Part shown: positions 10,490-21,986 of the stretch, one piece after another
Numbering within the stretch: position 1 is the stretch's first letter
How the letters are laid out: each line of letters starts with the position of its first letter
Source: Excoecaria cochinchinensis
Lineage: Eukaryota; Streptophyta; Magnoliopsida; Malpighiales; Euphorbiaceae
NCBI GenBank assembly: GCA_947683425.1
Contig: CANTUQ010000101.1
Coordinates: 24,761,001 to 24,825,000, forward strand
DNA length: 64,000 nucleotides
Reading direction: 5' to 3'
Made by a program: the position numbers and the translations under genes
Notes under the pieces: model-generated
Seen by the model: only the letters and a program-made list of their open reading frames with translations
Database searches by the model: none
Told to the model about the DNA's origin: nothing

Positions 10490-13400
10490 TCAAGCTGGAG
10501 CATAGATATTAATCATGCCCAGCTTGTTACACAGATATTCCACCCGAGTCTCATTCAAAGCTTTTGTGAATAAATCACCTAATTGCTCTCCTGTTTTCAC
10601 GTAACCAGTTGAAATAAGATTTTCTTCAATCTTTTCACGAATAAAGTGACAATCAACCTCGATGTGCTTGGTTCTTTCATGATATACTGGATTCGAGGCA
10701 ATATGAATAGCCGCTTGATTATCACACCAGAGTTTTGCAGGTGACAAATACTTCAACCCAATTTCAGCCAAGAGATGTTGGATCCACACTATTTCACATG
10801 TGGATTGTGCCATGGCTCTATACTCGGATTCTGCACTGGACCGAGATACAACCCCCTGCTTCTTGCTTTTCCATGACACCAAGTTTCCACCAATAAAGAC
10901 ACAATAACCAGTAGTAGACCTTCTATCAATTTTAGATCCAGCCCAATCAGCATCTACAAAACATTCAATGTGAGTGTGCCCATGATCGCTGTACAATATG
11001 CCACGTCCTGGAGCTCCTTTCAAGTAGCGCAATATTTGTTCCAGAGCTGCCCAATGTTTGACTGTAGGAGCAGACATAAACTGACTAACAATACTCACTG
11101 CAAAAGAAATATCTGGACGGGTTACTGTGAGGTAGTTTAGTTTTCCAACTAACCTCCTGTACATCTCTGGATCATCAAAGAGGTCCCCATCATCTTTTGT
11201 AAGACGTGCATTAACATCCATCGGCATGCTGTATGGCTTGGTTCCTATCTTTCCAGTTTCCTTAAGTAGATCCAAAACATACTTCCTTTGAGATAAGAAA
11301 ATTCCTTTCTTGTTTCTCATCACTTCTATTCCCAAGAAATATTTTAGTTCGCCCAAGTCTTTTGTAGAAAACTTGGCATGTAGAAATGACTTAAGAGATG
11401 CAATACCTGTACTGTCGTTTCCAGTAATAATAATATCATCAACATAAACAATAAGAAGGATGATACCTGTTGATGATTGTCTGTAGAAGACTGAATGATC
11501 ACACTTGCTTTTATTCAGTCCAAATTCTTGAACTGCCATACTAAACTTACCAAACCAAGCACGGGGATTTTGCTTCAAACCATATAAAGATTTCTTCAAA
11601 AGACAAACTTTCCCATACTCCCCCTGAGCAACAAACCCAGGTGGTTGCTCCATATACACTTCTTCCTGAAGGTCTCCATGAAGAAAAGCATTCTTAATGT
11701 CCAACTGATATAAGGGCCAGTGCTGCGAAGCAGCTATAGAGATAAACAATCTAACAGAAGTAAATTTAGCCACTGGAGAAAAGGTTTCTAAATAATCCAC
11801 CCCATATGTTTGAGCATATCCTTTTGCAACAAGCCTGGCTTTAAGTCTAGCTACAGAACCATCTGGATTAACTTTAACGGCAAAAACCCATTTGCATCCC
11901 ACAACCTTCTTCCCTTTAGGCAGATCAACCAAATCCCAAGTGTGATTTCCATCCAAAGCATTTAGTTCCTCTATCATTGCATTACGCCAACCAGGGTGAG
12001 ACAATGCTTCTTTAACAGTTCGAGGAATAGAGATCGAGTCAAAAGAGGCAATAAAAGAACATGTAGATTGAGATAAATTATTATAGGAGACAAAGTTGCT
12101 AATAGGATAAGCACACTGGCGTTTGCCTTTCCTTAAGGCAATGGGAATATCAAGATCACTTAAGACTGGATCTGATGATGAATCCGATTCAGGCATTGTA
12201 CTGAAGGTTCCATGTTTCCGAGAATAGACCTGTACAATAGGTGGCTTTGCTGGAGCCTGATCGGAGGCAGGTGGAGCTGAATCATCTGAAATAGGAACTA
12301 GATCACTTGGAGTAGGGGGAACAGAATCATTTGGCATAATAGGAACAAGATCATTTGATGGCCGTGTAGTAACATTGTAGACCAACCAATGATCATCCTC
12401 CCTCGGGCTTGCAGAATCAGAAGCTGGGAAGAATGGTTTATGTTCCCAAAAAGTAACATCAATAGACACAAGATACCGGTTGAGTTCTGGGCAATAGCAT
12501 CTGTACCCTTTTTGCAAACGAGAATACCCCAAGAAGACACACTTCAGTGACTTTGGATCCAATTTAGTGATATGAGGCCGAACATCACGAACAAAACAAG
12601 TGCTCCCAAATATTCGTGGTTCTATAGGAAACAACGGTTTAGATGGAAAAAGAACAGAGTAGAGAGTCTCACCAGTGAGCACTGACGATGGCATGCGATT
12701 AATCAGGAAACAAGCAGTAGATACCGCATCGGCCCAAAATTGTTTAGGAACTTTCGCCTGAAATAAAAGGGCCCGTGCTGTCTCCAGCAAATGTCTGTTT
12801 TTCCTCTCAGCGACTCCATTTTGAGACGGTGTGTCTATACATGAGGATTGATGAAGTATACCATTCTGAGTCATGTATGTCTGAAAAGCATCTGAAAAAT
12901 ATTCTTTTGCATTATCACTTCTCAAAATGCGAACAGAGGCATTAAATTGAGTTTTGACCTCAGCACAAAAATGAGTGAATAATTCAGACCGACTTTTCAT
13001 AAAATATGTCCGAGTCAGACGAGAGAAATCATCCACAAATGTTACAAAATACTTGAACCCAAGTTTGGCTGTCACAGAACACGGTCCCCAAACATCTGAA
13101 TGAACCAATTCAAATGCAGAATCGGCTCGTTTATTAATTCGAGGACTCAGAGAGCCACGGTGGTGCTTGGCATACTGACATGACTCACAATCAAGAGAAG
13201 AAACATCAGAAAATTGAGGACAAAGTTTCTTCAGAGTTGGCAAAGAAGGATGTCCCAACCGACAATGTGCTTCAAAATGAGACAAAACACTAGAACAAGC
13301 AACTGGCCTTGGTATTTTTCTATCAAGAATATAAAGACCTCCTGAGACGTAACCTTTACCAATGATTTGTTTCGTTATAAGATCTTGAAAGACACAGTGA

Positions 13401-13915
13401 TCAGGAAAGAAGGAAATACAACAATTAAGATCACGTGTAAGTTTACTTACAGAAACCAAGTTAAAAGCAAGCTTCGGTATATGTAGAACTGAACCCATAG
13501 AAATTGACGAAGTTAGGTTTACCGTACCAAAACCGTTTACGTGAGAGAGTGATCCATCTGCCATTGTAACTGTAGAAGAAGATGCATGAGACTGACAAGT
13601 AGAAAAGACATTTCGATTGCCTGTCATATGATCTGTAGCACCAGAATCAATAACCCACTGAGATGAAGAAGAAAAAAGACATGTATTTGGATTCTTTACC
13701 CCAGTAATAGTTGTGGTGGAAGACATTTTCAAAGAATTCTGATACTGGATAAATTTTGCATACTCATATGCAGAAATCATAACATACTTTCCAGAGGTGC
13801 TGGTCGTAGCCATGTTTGCTAATTTGGGCTTTTGGTTATGTAATTTTCTACAAAACCTTTTTATATGACCAAGTTTATGGCAATAATAGCAGGTGATATT
13901 TTTGTTCCAACTCAT
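10490..13915 (-). CDS. Copia pol polyprotein with zinc knuckle, open over 1141 codons
   Basis: The uninterrupted frame holds, in order: a CCHC knuckle (C9, C12, H17, C22; CYYCHKLGHIKRFC), protease active site WVIDSGATDH (D90), the integrase HHCC region (HCRLGHPS .. CESCQYAK) and core (SDVWGP, FVDDFSR, RSDNAKEY, NGVAERKNRH), RT (KARLVAKGYAQ, LYGLKQNPRAWF, YVDDIIITG near residue 823) and RNase H (FVDADWAGS near 987, SSAESEYRAMA, SKKQG). It ends just before the polypurine tract. The N-terminal gag (UBN2-type) expected upstream is absent: an in-frame TGA lies about 40 bases before the ATG and the leader does not encode it. The copy therefore looks translatable for pol but would need gag supplied in trans. 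Confidence 0.9.
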   Translation of the reverse strand: MSWNKNITCYYCHKLGHIKRFCRKLHNQKPKLANMATTSTSGKYVMISAYEYAKFIQYQNSLKMSSTTTITGVKNPNTCLFSSSSQWVIDSGATDHMTGNRNVFSTCQSHASSSTVTMADGSLSHVNGFGTVNLTSSISMGSVLHIPKLAFNLVSVSKLTRDLNCCISFFPDHCVFQDLITKQIIGKGYVSGGLYILDRKIPRPVACSSVLSHFEAHCRLGHPSLPTLKKLCPQFSDVSSLDCESCQYAKHHRGSLSPRINKRADSAFELVHSDVWGPCSVTAKLGFKYFVTFVDDFSRLTRTYFMKSRSELFTHFCAEVKTQFNASVRILRSDNAKEYFSDAFQTYMTQNGILHQSSCIDTPSQNGVAERKNRHLLETARALLFQAKVPKQFWADAVSTACFLINRMPSSVLTGETLYSVLFPSKPLFPIEPRIFGSTCFVRDVRPHITKLDPKSLKCVFLGYSRLQKGYRCYCPELNRYLVSIDVTFWEHKPFFPASDSASPREDDHWLVYNVTTRPSNDLVPIMPNDSVPPTPSDLVPISDDSAPPASDQAPAKPPIVQVYSRKHGTFSTMPESDSSSDPVLSDLDIPIALRKGKRQCAYPISNFVSYNNLSQSTCSFIASFDSISIPRTVKEALSHPGWRNAMIEELNALDGNHTWDLVDLPKGKKVVGCKWVFAVKVNPDGSVARLKARLVAKGYAQTYGVDYLETFSPVAKFTSVRLFISIAASQHWPLYQLDIKNAFLHGDLQEEVYMEQPPGFVAQGEYGKVCLLKKSLYGLKQNPRAWFGKFSMAVQEFGLNKSKCDHSVFYRQSSTGIILLIVYVDDIIITGNDSTGIASLKSFLHAKFSTKDLGELKYFLGIEVMRNKKGIFLSQRKYVLDLLKETGKIGTKPYSMPMDVNARLTKDDGDLFDDPEMYRRLVGKLNYLTVTRPDISFAVSIVSQFMSAPTVKHWAALEQILRYLKGAPGRGILYSDHGHTHIECFVDADWAGSKIDRRSTTGYCVFIGGNLVSWKSKKQGVVSRSSAESEYRAMAQSTCEIVWIQHLLAEIGLKYLSPAKLWCDNQAAIHIASNPVYHERTKHIEVDCHFIREKIEENLISTGYVKTGEQLGDLFTKALNETRVEYLCNKLGMINIYAPA

Positions 13916-14325
13916 ATTAAATAATACCGAGTGAAAAAGAATATCCCCTCACAAATATTTAAAGAGCAAACCAATACTGTTGACAATAACACCCGCCATC
14001 AAAGAATAATCCAACTAAAAAGCAGCTTAATATCTTAATTATTAAACCAGCAACCAAGCAACCAAGCCTTAATTGTAGCAGCACCTCAACATTAACTAAC
14101 ACTTCAAATGCCAAAACACCCAAATAACAACATTCACAGCAACTAAATAGGGAAGGAACAGAACCTATGTGAAGAAGACAAATCCAAGCTAGTTGTAGAC
14201 AATTCCTTCAGCTCCAGTAATACCGACGTTAAGACTAGAGGAGCTGCCTTCCCTCCACCCAAAGAGTTGTCCTCCAATCTCGTTGGACAGACGCTCAAAA
14301 GGAACCAACTACCACAGGGAGAGGG
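13916..14325 (-). other. Leader of the Ale-like element, proximal part
   Basis: Non-coding-looking internal sequence between the pol frame and the nested insertion. It contains stops in all useful frames and no gag similarity. It is continuous with 23889-24380 once the nested element and one copy of gaggg are removed. Confidence 0.6.
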
Positions 14326-16222
14326 TGTTAGTGTAAGCCCTAGCCCCAATACATTGTAATAAAACACTTTAGTTAATAAATGAGGCATTTGTTTTACCAA
14401 TTGTATTCCTGTGCATATCAATTGATAGAACTATCCAAGAATGTCGTTTCAGTTTAAGTTATCATGTGTGAGGCACATGGTTGTAAGACCTTGAAACAAA
14501 TGAGACTTCATTCTAAATATCCCTAGTCAGTCATTGTTATGGGAATAACAAATGAATTAAGACTAGTATGCTCTCTCTGATTAGATTGAGTTCTGTCTTA
14601 CGGATCATAAGGACAAAAGTGTCAATCAGAGATCATAGATACATGTTTATAACATGGTATTTGGATACGATCCACACATGAGAACACTACATGGTACAAG
14701 TCATAAGTGTTCCTCATATGCAAGTTTTGTATCGGAGTTCTTAGACCTAAAATCTCTATGAAACTCTTTATGAATTACTGTGTACTTTGACATACACCTA
14801 ACGTGCTCGTAACTGAGTGACAAGTATGGGTATGCTTGGGTATGCATTGATTCATGTTAGAGAGCATGAGAGAAGTAAAGGGATTACCCCTCTCTATAAG
14901 AGAGAAAAATATCATCGGCCACTTGATCAGTGAACTGAGAAGTGTATGGCCATACCGAGATGTAATAATGTGCAATCATTATTTATCTGAGAGTTCAGTG
15001 TCACTGGAATATCAAGAAAGGAATTAACTTACACATGAGAATGACTTGTTCCATGCCTTATGTTAATTCTGATATTTATGGGTAAGGGACTATACAAAAT
15101 TGCATTAGGTCACCAAATGCCATTTGCATTTTCATTTAATTTGGAATGCTATAATATCTTTCTAGAGAATATATATAGCCTTTGAATTAATTCATTAATT
15201 CAATTGCCAATATTAAATGGACCTATAGGATCGCACACAAAGCATTGGGCTTAAAATATTTAAATAAGGCATTGAGCATTAATTTGGGCTTTTAATAAAA
15301 GTCAAGCTAATGTATGTAATGGGTATTAAATTGCTATTGGACCTTGGTCCATGAGAGAGAGAATATTCGGCCCACATAGGATTAATTTCAATTTATTAAT
15401 TAAATCAATTAAGTTAATTGAGTATTAAATCCTAGTGGCATTTAAGTCAAATTAAATCACCTAATAATTACCATGTCCTAGCCGAAATTCCAAGTATGAT
15501 ATACAATGGAATTTCAGCACATGATTAAGTGATTGTATATTTGATTAAATATATGTTAAGGTAATATTTCAAATTAATTTGAATTTTGAATTCAAAAGTA
15601 AGTTTGAAATAAATTGTGTTACTTATCTTTAGGAAGGATTTTGAGTTTGAATCAGATTATCTAAAAGTAATTGAAATTCAAATCAAATACTTGCCAAAAA
15701 GATAATATACAAAATATAGAAAAGATAAAAGAAAAAGAAAACCTAAGATTGGAGGCTAGGTTTTTGCGTGAAACACATCTTTTTCTCTCTAAGTTTTCTC
15801 TTGGCCGAAATACTCAAGGAGAAGGACCTTCCTTGCTTGCTTGTGTTATTAGGCATTAAAAGCACCTAAAGAAAGTACAAGATAACATCTTGTAGCTTTA
15901 ATCATTGCCATTATACAATACCTAAAGTTGAGAGCTAGAAATCTCGGTTTTAAGCTTTGCTTGAAAGTGTGTGTGTGAACGTAGAGAGGAGTGGCGTAAA
16001 GGCTGTTCCTTGGCTTTGGTGATCAAGATCTAAGGTGGATTATATCATCCTGGTTGCTGATCATTATCAAATCCAAGTCTTAAGAGCATCTAAAGTTGTA
16101 AGTTTTAAAACCCTAAAAGTGCATGTTTCGATTCTTGTTATGGAATTGTTTGATGTGTATGATCGTTTTTTGATATTTTCCGCTGCGTTATCTACATACA
16201 CATACTATGACATATTCCATCA
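14326..16222 (+). repeat. 5' LTR of the Angela-like element, 1897 bp
   Basis: It starts TGTTAGTGTAAGCCCTAG and ends CATATTCCATCA, followed by one base and the primer site. A likely promoter and transcribed leader lie within it, but I could not place the start site. Confidence 0.95.
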
Positions 16223-18007
16223 GTGGTATCAGAGCCTAAACATGCTTATTTTAGTGCTTTAGATGCATGAAATAATTAATTAAAAATCGTTACTTTTAAT
16301 ACATGCAATGCTGAAATTTTCTGTTTTGAGTTTTTTGCATTGTTTTGGTGTAAAAACGATTTTAATTGATTAGATAGGTATTATAATTAATATGACATGT
16401 TAATATACTGTCCTAAGATGTTCTAGGAGCTGTTATTAGTCAGATTTAATTGGTAATACCTGATAGTATATGTTAATATTAAAACTAGGTGCTTTTTGGC
16501 ATGTTAATTGTTAGTTTAACAACTAGTTTTGGATATTAAATGTAAAAACGTTTTTGGCATGTTTGTAAGTGGTTTTTAATGATTAAATATCAGGTCTGGA
16601 CATTTTTAAAATTTGGTTTTAATTTTGGTCCATGACAATTTAATTGATTAATTTTAATATCACTTAAAACAATGACTAGTTTGTGTTTGTTACATGTTTA
16701 ATCAACATTGTTTGTTTTGATTTGATTAAAATGGTAAAAACACTTTTAGATCAGATTGGTATAAAATATTAAATCATTTTTATGACCTTATTTGAATTAT
16801 TAAATGACTCATAAAATTGATTTAAGAATTTGTGCATTTTTGTGGCATCACATAAGCATTAAACAACTAGTTTTGTTGTTTGTTTGTTTTTATATGTATG
16901 CCGTGTATCATATATATGTTCTTCATGTTTTTTTATTTTTTTAATTCATGTCGGTACATATTATATGTATTTTTGATGTTTATGGGCAGTATGACATAAT
17001 ATTAAAAATGGCAAAATTGGAAATTATACTAGAGTTGATTTATAGCACAAATCTAACTAGTTTGTGTTTTGGACTTTTAAGAGAACTTATTCAATAAGAG
17101 GATTTAGTCCATTGGGCCTCGGCCCAGGCCCATCATAGGGTCATCTCTTAAAGGTTCAAGTACACAATTTCCATTAATGGGCTTGGCTAATTTAATTAAA
17201 ATTGGACTTTGTTTGATCCATGAATGTTATGTATATTAATTTGCTTGTTTGGTGTGATAAATGGATATGCATGGTGCATTCATGGGCCCTGGGTTTTTGT
17301 AATTAATTATGGCCTGCGAGCCATTATGTATTATTGTAAAAGTTTCATTTATTTCTTAGAATAGAATTTACTTGAAAACTTTGTAAATCAAGATGAAGCC
17401 CACCGGAGTGGTGAAGCCCAACTCGAAGATTCTTGTGTAATAGTATAGAATCTTAGTTGTAGGTTTTATGGGCCCATGTTTGTCACGCTTTACTTTATGC
17501 AATTATTTATATATGCATGCTATGAATGGATGACAAAGCGTATGCCATATAAGCCGTAATAAAATGAATCCCTAAAATAGTAAGTCACAAAGTTGCCTTC
17601 CTAATTCGAAACATGTCAAGGCATCGATCATCGGTAACGTAGACTAGGAGTCCTAGATGCGCCCGATTATCTTTGTGAGGCATGAGTTGTGAATGTAGGT
17701 TGGACTTAACATGGAAAGGGATGCCCGGACCTAGGCAACTAATAAATGGGTTTGTGCTATAACATCTTAAGATGTTAGCCCATTTGATCCAAGAGTCATG
17801 TACGAGTCATGATTGGAGTTATCCTACCTAAGTAACTTAACTTGTTAGGTGTACAAGCTCAGCTTGACTAATAAGGTTGTTGTGAAAAGTGGATCTTGGC
17901 CCACATTAAATCACTAACGCGAATTATTTAAAGGGATATTAATTCGGTTTGTGGGATTATTAATAAGACCTCATTTAATCTTGCTAAATTTTATTGTAGA
18001 TTGTAAA
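16223..18007 (+). other. 5' untranslated leader of the Angela-like element
   Basis: About 1.8 kb from the primer site (16224-16236) to the gag ATG at 18008. It is AT-rich with no long open frame. Long leaders are usual in this lineage. Confidence 0.8.
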
Positions 18008-20659
18008 ATGGCATCTTCAAACAACAATTTCTCATTGCGATCGGTCCTTGAAAAGGACAAATTGAATGGCACCAATTTCATAGACTGGTCTCGAAACTTA
18101 AGGATAGTTCTTAAGCAAGAGAAAAAGTCGTATGTTTTGGATGCACCCTTGCCTCAAGAACCTGGTAGGAACGCCTCTGCGGTTCAAAGGGAAACTTTTG
18201 AGACCAAGAAGAGCGACTCCAATGATGTGACCTGTTTGATGCTAGCCACTATGGTGCCTGACTTGCAAAAGCAATTTATGGACCAAGAGGCTTATGCGAT
18301 CATGGTGCACTTAAAGGAGATGTTCCAAGAGCAAGCTCGTCACGAGAGGTTTGTGACAACTAAGGCCTTAATTTCCTGTAAGATGGCTGCAGGTACTCCT
18401 GTTAGTACGCATGTACTCAAGATGAAAGGGTATCTTGATACTCTTGAGAAGCTTGAGGTACAAGTACCAAAGGAATTGGCTACTGACTTGATTTTAGGAT
18501 CATTGGCTGATGATTATGATCCATTTGTAATGAATTATAACATGCATGCGATGAACAAGTCAGTTACTGAGCTTCATGGGATGCTTAAGAATGCTGAAAA
18601 AAACATTCGAAAGACTAATCCCGTACTGATGGTTCAAGGGGGCATCAAGAAGGGACCCGCTAAGGGAAAAGGAAAGGGAAAGGCAAAACCCAAGAATGAC
18701 CTGACTCGGCTCAAGTCAAATGGGAGTACACCTCAGGCCCAATCCAAGCCCAAGGCACAAAAGCTCAAGGAGAGCGAGAGCACTTGCTTCCACTGCAACA
18801 AAATAGGGCATTGGAGGAAGAACTGTGCTCTCTTCAAGGAAGAACAAAAAAAGAATGGAGCCAAGGCGTCCAGTTCAGGTATTTTTGTTGTTGAAATTAA
18901 CCTTTCTATTTCTACCACTTGGGTACTAGATACCGGTTGTGGTTCTCACATTTGTTCAAATGTGCAGGGGCTAAGAAATAGGAGATTACTTGGGAAGAAT
19001 GAAGTGGACCTCCGTGTGGGGAATGGAGCACGAGTTGCTGCCATGGAGATAGGCGACTATCAACTCACTTTACCTTCCGGACTTTGTTTAGTTTTGAAAA
19101 ATTGTTATTATGTACCTGCTATGAGCAGAAACATTATTTCAGTTTCATTGTTGGATTTGGATGAATTTGATTTTGTTATTAAAAATGGCAATGCTCATAT
19201 TCGTCGCCAAGGCATTTCATATGGCAATGCCGTGTTGCAAAATGGCCTTTATATCCTTGATTTACAAAACAAAGAGTCCATATACAACATTAATACAAAG
19301 AGGGTTAAATCAAACGATTTGAACCCTACTTACTTCTGGCATTGTCGTTTAGGACATGCAAACGAAAAACGCATTTCAAGACTCCACAAAACTGGAGTGC
19401 TTGGGTCATTTGACTTAGAATCTTATGATACATGCGAGCCATGTTTGCATGGAAAAATGACAAAGAGTCCTTTTAACAAGAAAGGTGAGAGGACTAATGG
19501 CTTATTGGAGCTAATACATACCGATGTATGTGGACCATTAAGTACACAAGCCAGAGGTGGTTTTAGCTACTTCGTGACATTCACAGATGACTTCAGTAGA
19601 TATGGCTATGTCTATCTAATGAAGCATAAATCTGAAACTTTTGAGAAATTCAAAGTGTTTAAAAACGAAGTAGAAAACCAACTTGGCAAAAGTATAAAAG
19701 CCATTCGGTCAGATCGAGGTGGCGAATATTTAAGCCAAGAGTTTGACTGTCATCTAAAGGAGTGTGGTATTATTTCACAGCTCACTCCTCCTGGAACACC
19801 ACAATGGAATGGTGTGTCCGAAAGGAGAAATCGAACTCTATTGGACATGGTTCGATCTATGATGAGTCAAGCAAATCTTCTTGTCTCTTTTTGGGGCTAT
19901 GCATTAGAAACTGCTGCGTTTCTACTAAACCGTATTCCAACTAAAGCAGTTGAAAAGACACCATACAAGGTATGGACTGGGAAAGAACCCAATATGTCAT
20001 TTCTCAGGATTTGGGGCTGTGAAGCACATGTTAAGAAATTAACATCTGACAAACTAGAGTCCAAATCCACTGTCTGCTTATTTGTGGGTTATCCCAAAGA
20101 AACAAAGGGATACTACTTTTACTCACAAACCGAGAACAAAGTATTTGTTGCTCGCAAGGCTGTTTTCTTGGAAAAGGAGTTCCTTCTCAAGAAAGACAGT
20201 GGGAGTAAAGTAGAACTTGGAGAAATTCAAATGCCACAAACTCCTATACAGGATGAGTTGGAAATGGGATCAAGTTCACAACCAATTGTGGAACAAGAAC
20301 CCATTGCACAAGTACCTAGAAGGTCCGGTAGGGTACGTCAGGGGATTGAGAGATATGGTTTTCTAATCACCGACAGTGACGCTATTGAGTTAGTAGATCG
20401 TGAGGATCCTACTACCTACCGAGAAGCTATTGAAAGCCCAGACTCGAAAAATTGGCTTGAAGCCATGAAATCCGAGATGCAATCAATGTACGATAACCAG
20501 GTTTGGACCTTGGTTGATCCACCAGAAGGTGCTAAAGTAATTGAATGCAAGTGGCTATTTAAACTCAAAGCTGATAAGACCTACAAAGGTAGACTAGTAG
20601 CGAAAAGTTTTCGACAAACACATGGTGTAGACTATATGATGAAACCTTTTCGCCTGTAG
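18008..20659 (+). CDS. Copia gag-protease-integrase (5' part of polyprotein)
   Basis: The ATG at 18008 (MASSNNNFSLRSVLEKDKLN) is chosen over an upstream in-frame ATG at 17951 because gag proteins of this group start at such a motif. Gag is followed by a Lys-rich linker and the zinc knuckle CFHCNKIGHWRKNC (about 18787-18828). The protease site WVLDTGCGSH is near 18920, the integrase HHCC (HCRLGHANEK .. CEPCLHGK) near 19340-19450, and the integrase core (HTDVCGPL, FTDDFSR, RSDRGGEY, NGVSERRNR) at 19510-19845. The frame then runs into the start of RT (GRLVAKSFRQTHGVDY). It stops early because two extra bases (AT in actatatgat, 20631-20640) shift the frame, and the open frame ends at TAG 20657-20659. 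Confidence 0.92.
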   Translation: MASSNNNFSLRSVLEKDKLNGTNFIDWSRNLRIVLKQEKKSYVLDAPLPQEPGRNASAVQRETFETKKSDSNDVTCLMLATMVPDLQKQFMDQEAYAIMVHLKEMFQEQARHERFVTTKALISCKMAAGTPVSTHVLKMKGYLDTLEKLEVQVPKELATDLILGSLADDYDPFVMNYNMHAMNKSVTELHGMLKNAEKNIRKTNPVLMVQGGIKKGPAKGKGKGKAKPKNDLTRLKSNGSTPQAQSKPKAQKLKESESTCFHCNKIGHWRKNCALFKEEQKKNGAKASSSGIFVVEINLSISTTWVLDTGCGSHICSNVQGLRNRRLLGKNEVDLRVGNGARVAAMEIGDYQLTLPSGLCLVLKNCYYVPAMSRNIISVSLLDLDEFDFVIKNGNAHIRRQGISYGNAVLQNGLYILDLQNKESIYNINTKRVKSNDLNPTYFWHCRLGHANEKRISRLHKTGVLGSFDLESYDTCEPCLHGKMTKSPFNKKGERTNGLLELIHTDVCGPLSTQARGGFSYFVTFTDDFSRYGYVYLMKHKSETFEKFKVFKNEVENQLGKSIKAIRSDRGGEYLSQEFDCHLKECGIISQLTPPGTPQWNGVSERRNRTLLDMVRSMMSQANLLVSFWGYALETAAFLLNRIPTKAVEKTPYKVWTGKEPNMSFLRIWGCEAHVKKLTSDKLESKSTVCLFVGYPKETKGYYFYSQTENKVFVARKAVFLEKEFLLKKDSGSKVELGEIQMPQTPIQDELEMGSSSQPIVEQEPIAQVPRRSGRVRQGIERYGFLITDSDAIELVDREDPTTYREAIESPDSKNWLEAMKSEMQSMYDNQVWTLVDPPEGAKVIECKWLFKLKADKTYKGRLVAKSFRQTHGVDYMMKPFRL

Positions 20660-20661
20660 TC

Positions 20662-21972
20662 ATGCTCAAATCCATTAGGATCTTGCTTGCCATAGCTGCA
20701 TATCATGATTATGAGATATGGCAAATGGATGTCAAAACTGCTTTCCTTAATGGAAATTTACTTGAGGATGTGTATATGACACAACCTGAAGGTTTTGTCA
20801 ATCCCAAGCATCCTAAGAAGGTTTGCAAGCTTCAGAAATCCATTTATGGATTAAAGCAAGCATCCCGAAGTTGGAATCTTCGTTTTGATGAGGCAGTCAA
20901 AGAATTTGACTTCGTCAAGAACGAAGATGAGCCTTGTGTATACAAGAAGGTTAGTGGGAGCATAGTAGTATTTCTGGTCCTGTATGTGGACGACATCCTT
21001 CTCATTGGGAATGACATTCCAACATTGCAAAAGGTTAAGCAATGGTTGGGGAAATGTTTCTCAATGAAAGACTTAGGTGAAACTGAGACAATACTTGGTA
21101 TTCGGATCTACAGAGATAGATCGAATCGGCTATTGGGACTAAGTCAAGAAAAGTACATAGACAAGGTACTAAAGCGTTTTAGTATGGGAGACTCAAAGAA
21201 AGGGTACATACCTTTGGCTTTGGGAGTTCCTTTAACTAAAGAACAGTGCCCTAAAACCAAAGAGGAAAGGGACAACATGAGTAGAATCCCATATGCATCT
21301 GCTATTGGATCTATCATGTACGCTATGTTATGTACTAGGTTGGATGTTGCTCATGCACTGAGTATAACCAGTAGGTTTCAGCAAGACCCTGGTGAAAAGC
21401 ACTGGTCTGCTGTAAAAGGGATTCTAAAGTACCTACGAAGGACTAAGGATCACTTCTTGGTGTATGGTGGTCAGGAAGAGCTCGTCATACAAGGCTATGC
21501 CGATGCTGCTTTTCAAACCAGCACTCAGGACTCAAGATCGCAATCTGGATTCGTTTTTGTTTTAAACGGTGCTGCTGTCAGCTGGAGAAGCTCAAAGCAA
21601 GAGACCGTTGCCGACTCAACTACAGAATCTGAGTATATTGCAGCAAGTGAGGCTGCAAAAGAGGCTGTTTGGATTAGAAATTTCATTTCTGGATTAGGAG
21701 TGGTCCCAAGCATCCTAGATCCATTAGAAATTTTTTGTGACAACAACGGGGCCATTGCACAGGCCAAAGAGCCCCGGTCACACCAGAAATCCAAACACAT
21801 ACTCAGGAGGTACCACCTGATCAGAGAAATCATTGATCGTGGGGACGTCAAGGTCAGCAAGATAGCAAGTGAAGACAATGTAGCAGATCCTTTGACGAAA
21901 CAGTTGCGTCCAAATCTGCACGAAGCTCATTTGAGAGCATTCGGTCTAAGGGCTATGCCCAATTGGGACTAG
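20662..21972 (+). CDS. Copia reverse transcriptase-RNase H (3' part of polyprotein)
   Basis: This continues the polyprotein in the shifted frame. It carries RT motifs (WQMDVKTAFLNGNL, IYGLKQASRSWNLRF, YVDDILLIGND near 20980) and RNase H (YADAAFQTS, SWRSSKQETVADST, TESEYIAASEA, FCDNNGAIAQ, SKHILRRYHLIREI), ending AMPNWD-stop 14 bases before the 3' LTR. The first ATG is probably not a real start; in an intact relative this would be one polyprotein with the preceding frame. Apart from the two-base shift, I saw no other lesion in the element. Confidence 0.92.
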   Translation: MLKSIRILLAIAAYHDYEIWQMDVKTAFLNGNLLEDVYMTQPEGFVNPKHPKKVCKLQKSIYGLKQASRSWNLRFDEAVKEFDFVKNEDEPCVYKKVSGSIVVFLVLYVDDILLIGNDIPTLQKVKQWLGKCFSMKDLGETETILGIRIYRDRSNRLLGLSQEKYIDKVLKRFSMGDSKKGYIPLALGVPLTKEQCPKTKEERDNMSRIPYASAIGSIMYAMLCTRLDVAHALSITSRFQQDPGEKHWSAVKGILKYLRRTKDHFLVYGGQEELVIQGYADAAFQTSTQDSRSQSGFVFVLNGAAVSWRSSKQETVADSTTESEYIAASEAAKEAVWIRNFISGLGVVPSILDPLEIFCDNNGAIAQAKEPRSHQKSKHILRRYHLIREIIDRGDVKVSKIASEDNVADPLTKQLRPNLHEAHLRAFGLRAMPNWD

Positions 21973-21986
21973 TGCTAGTGGGAGAT

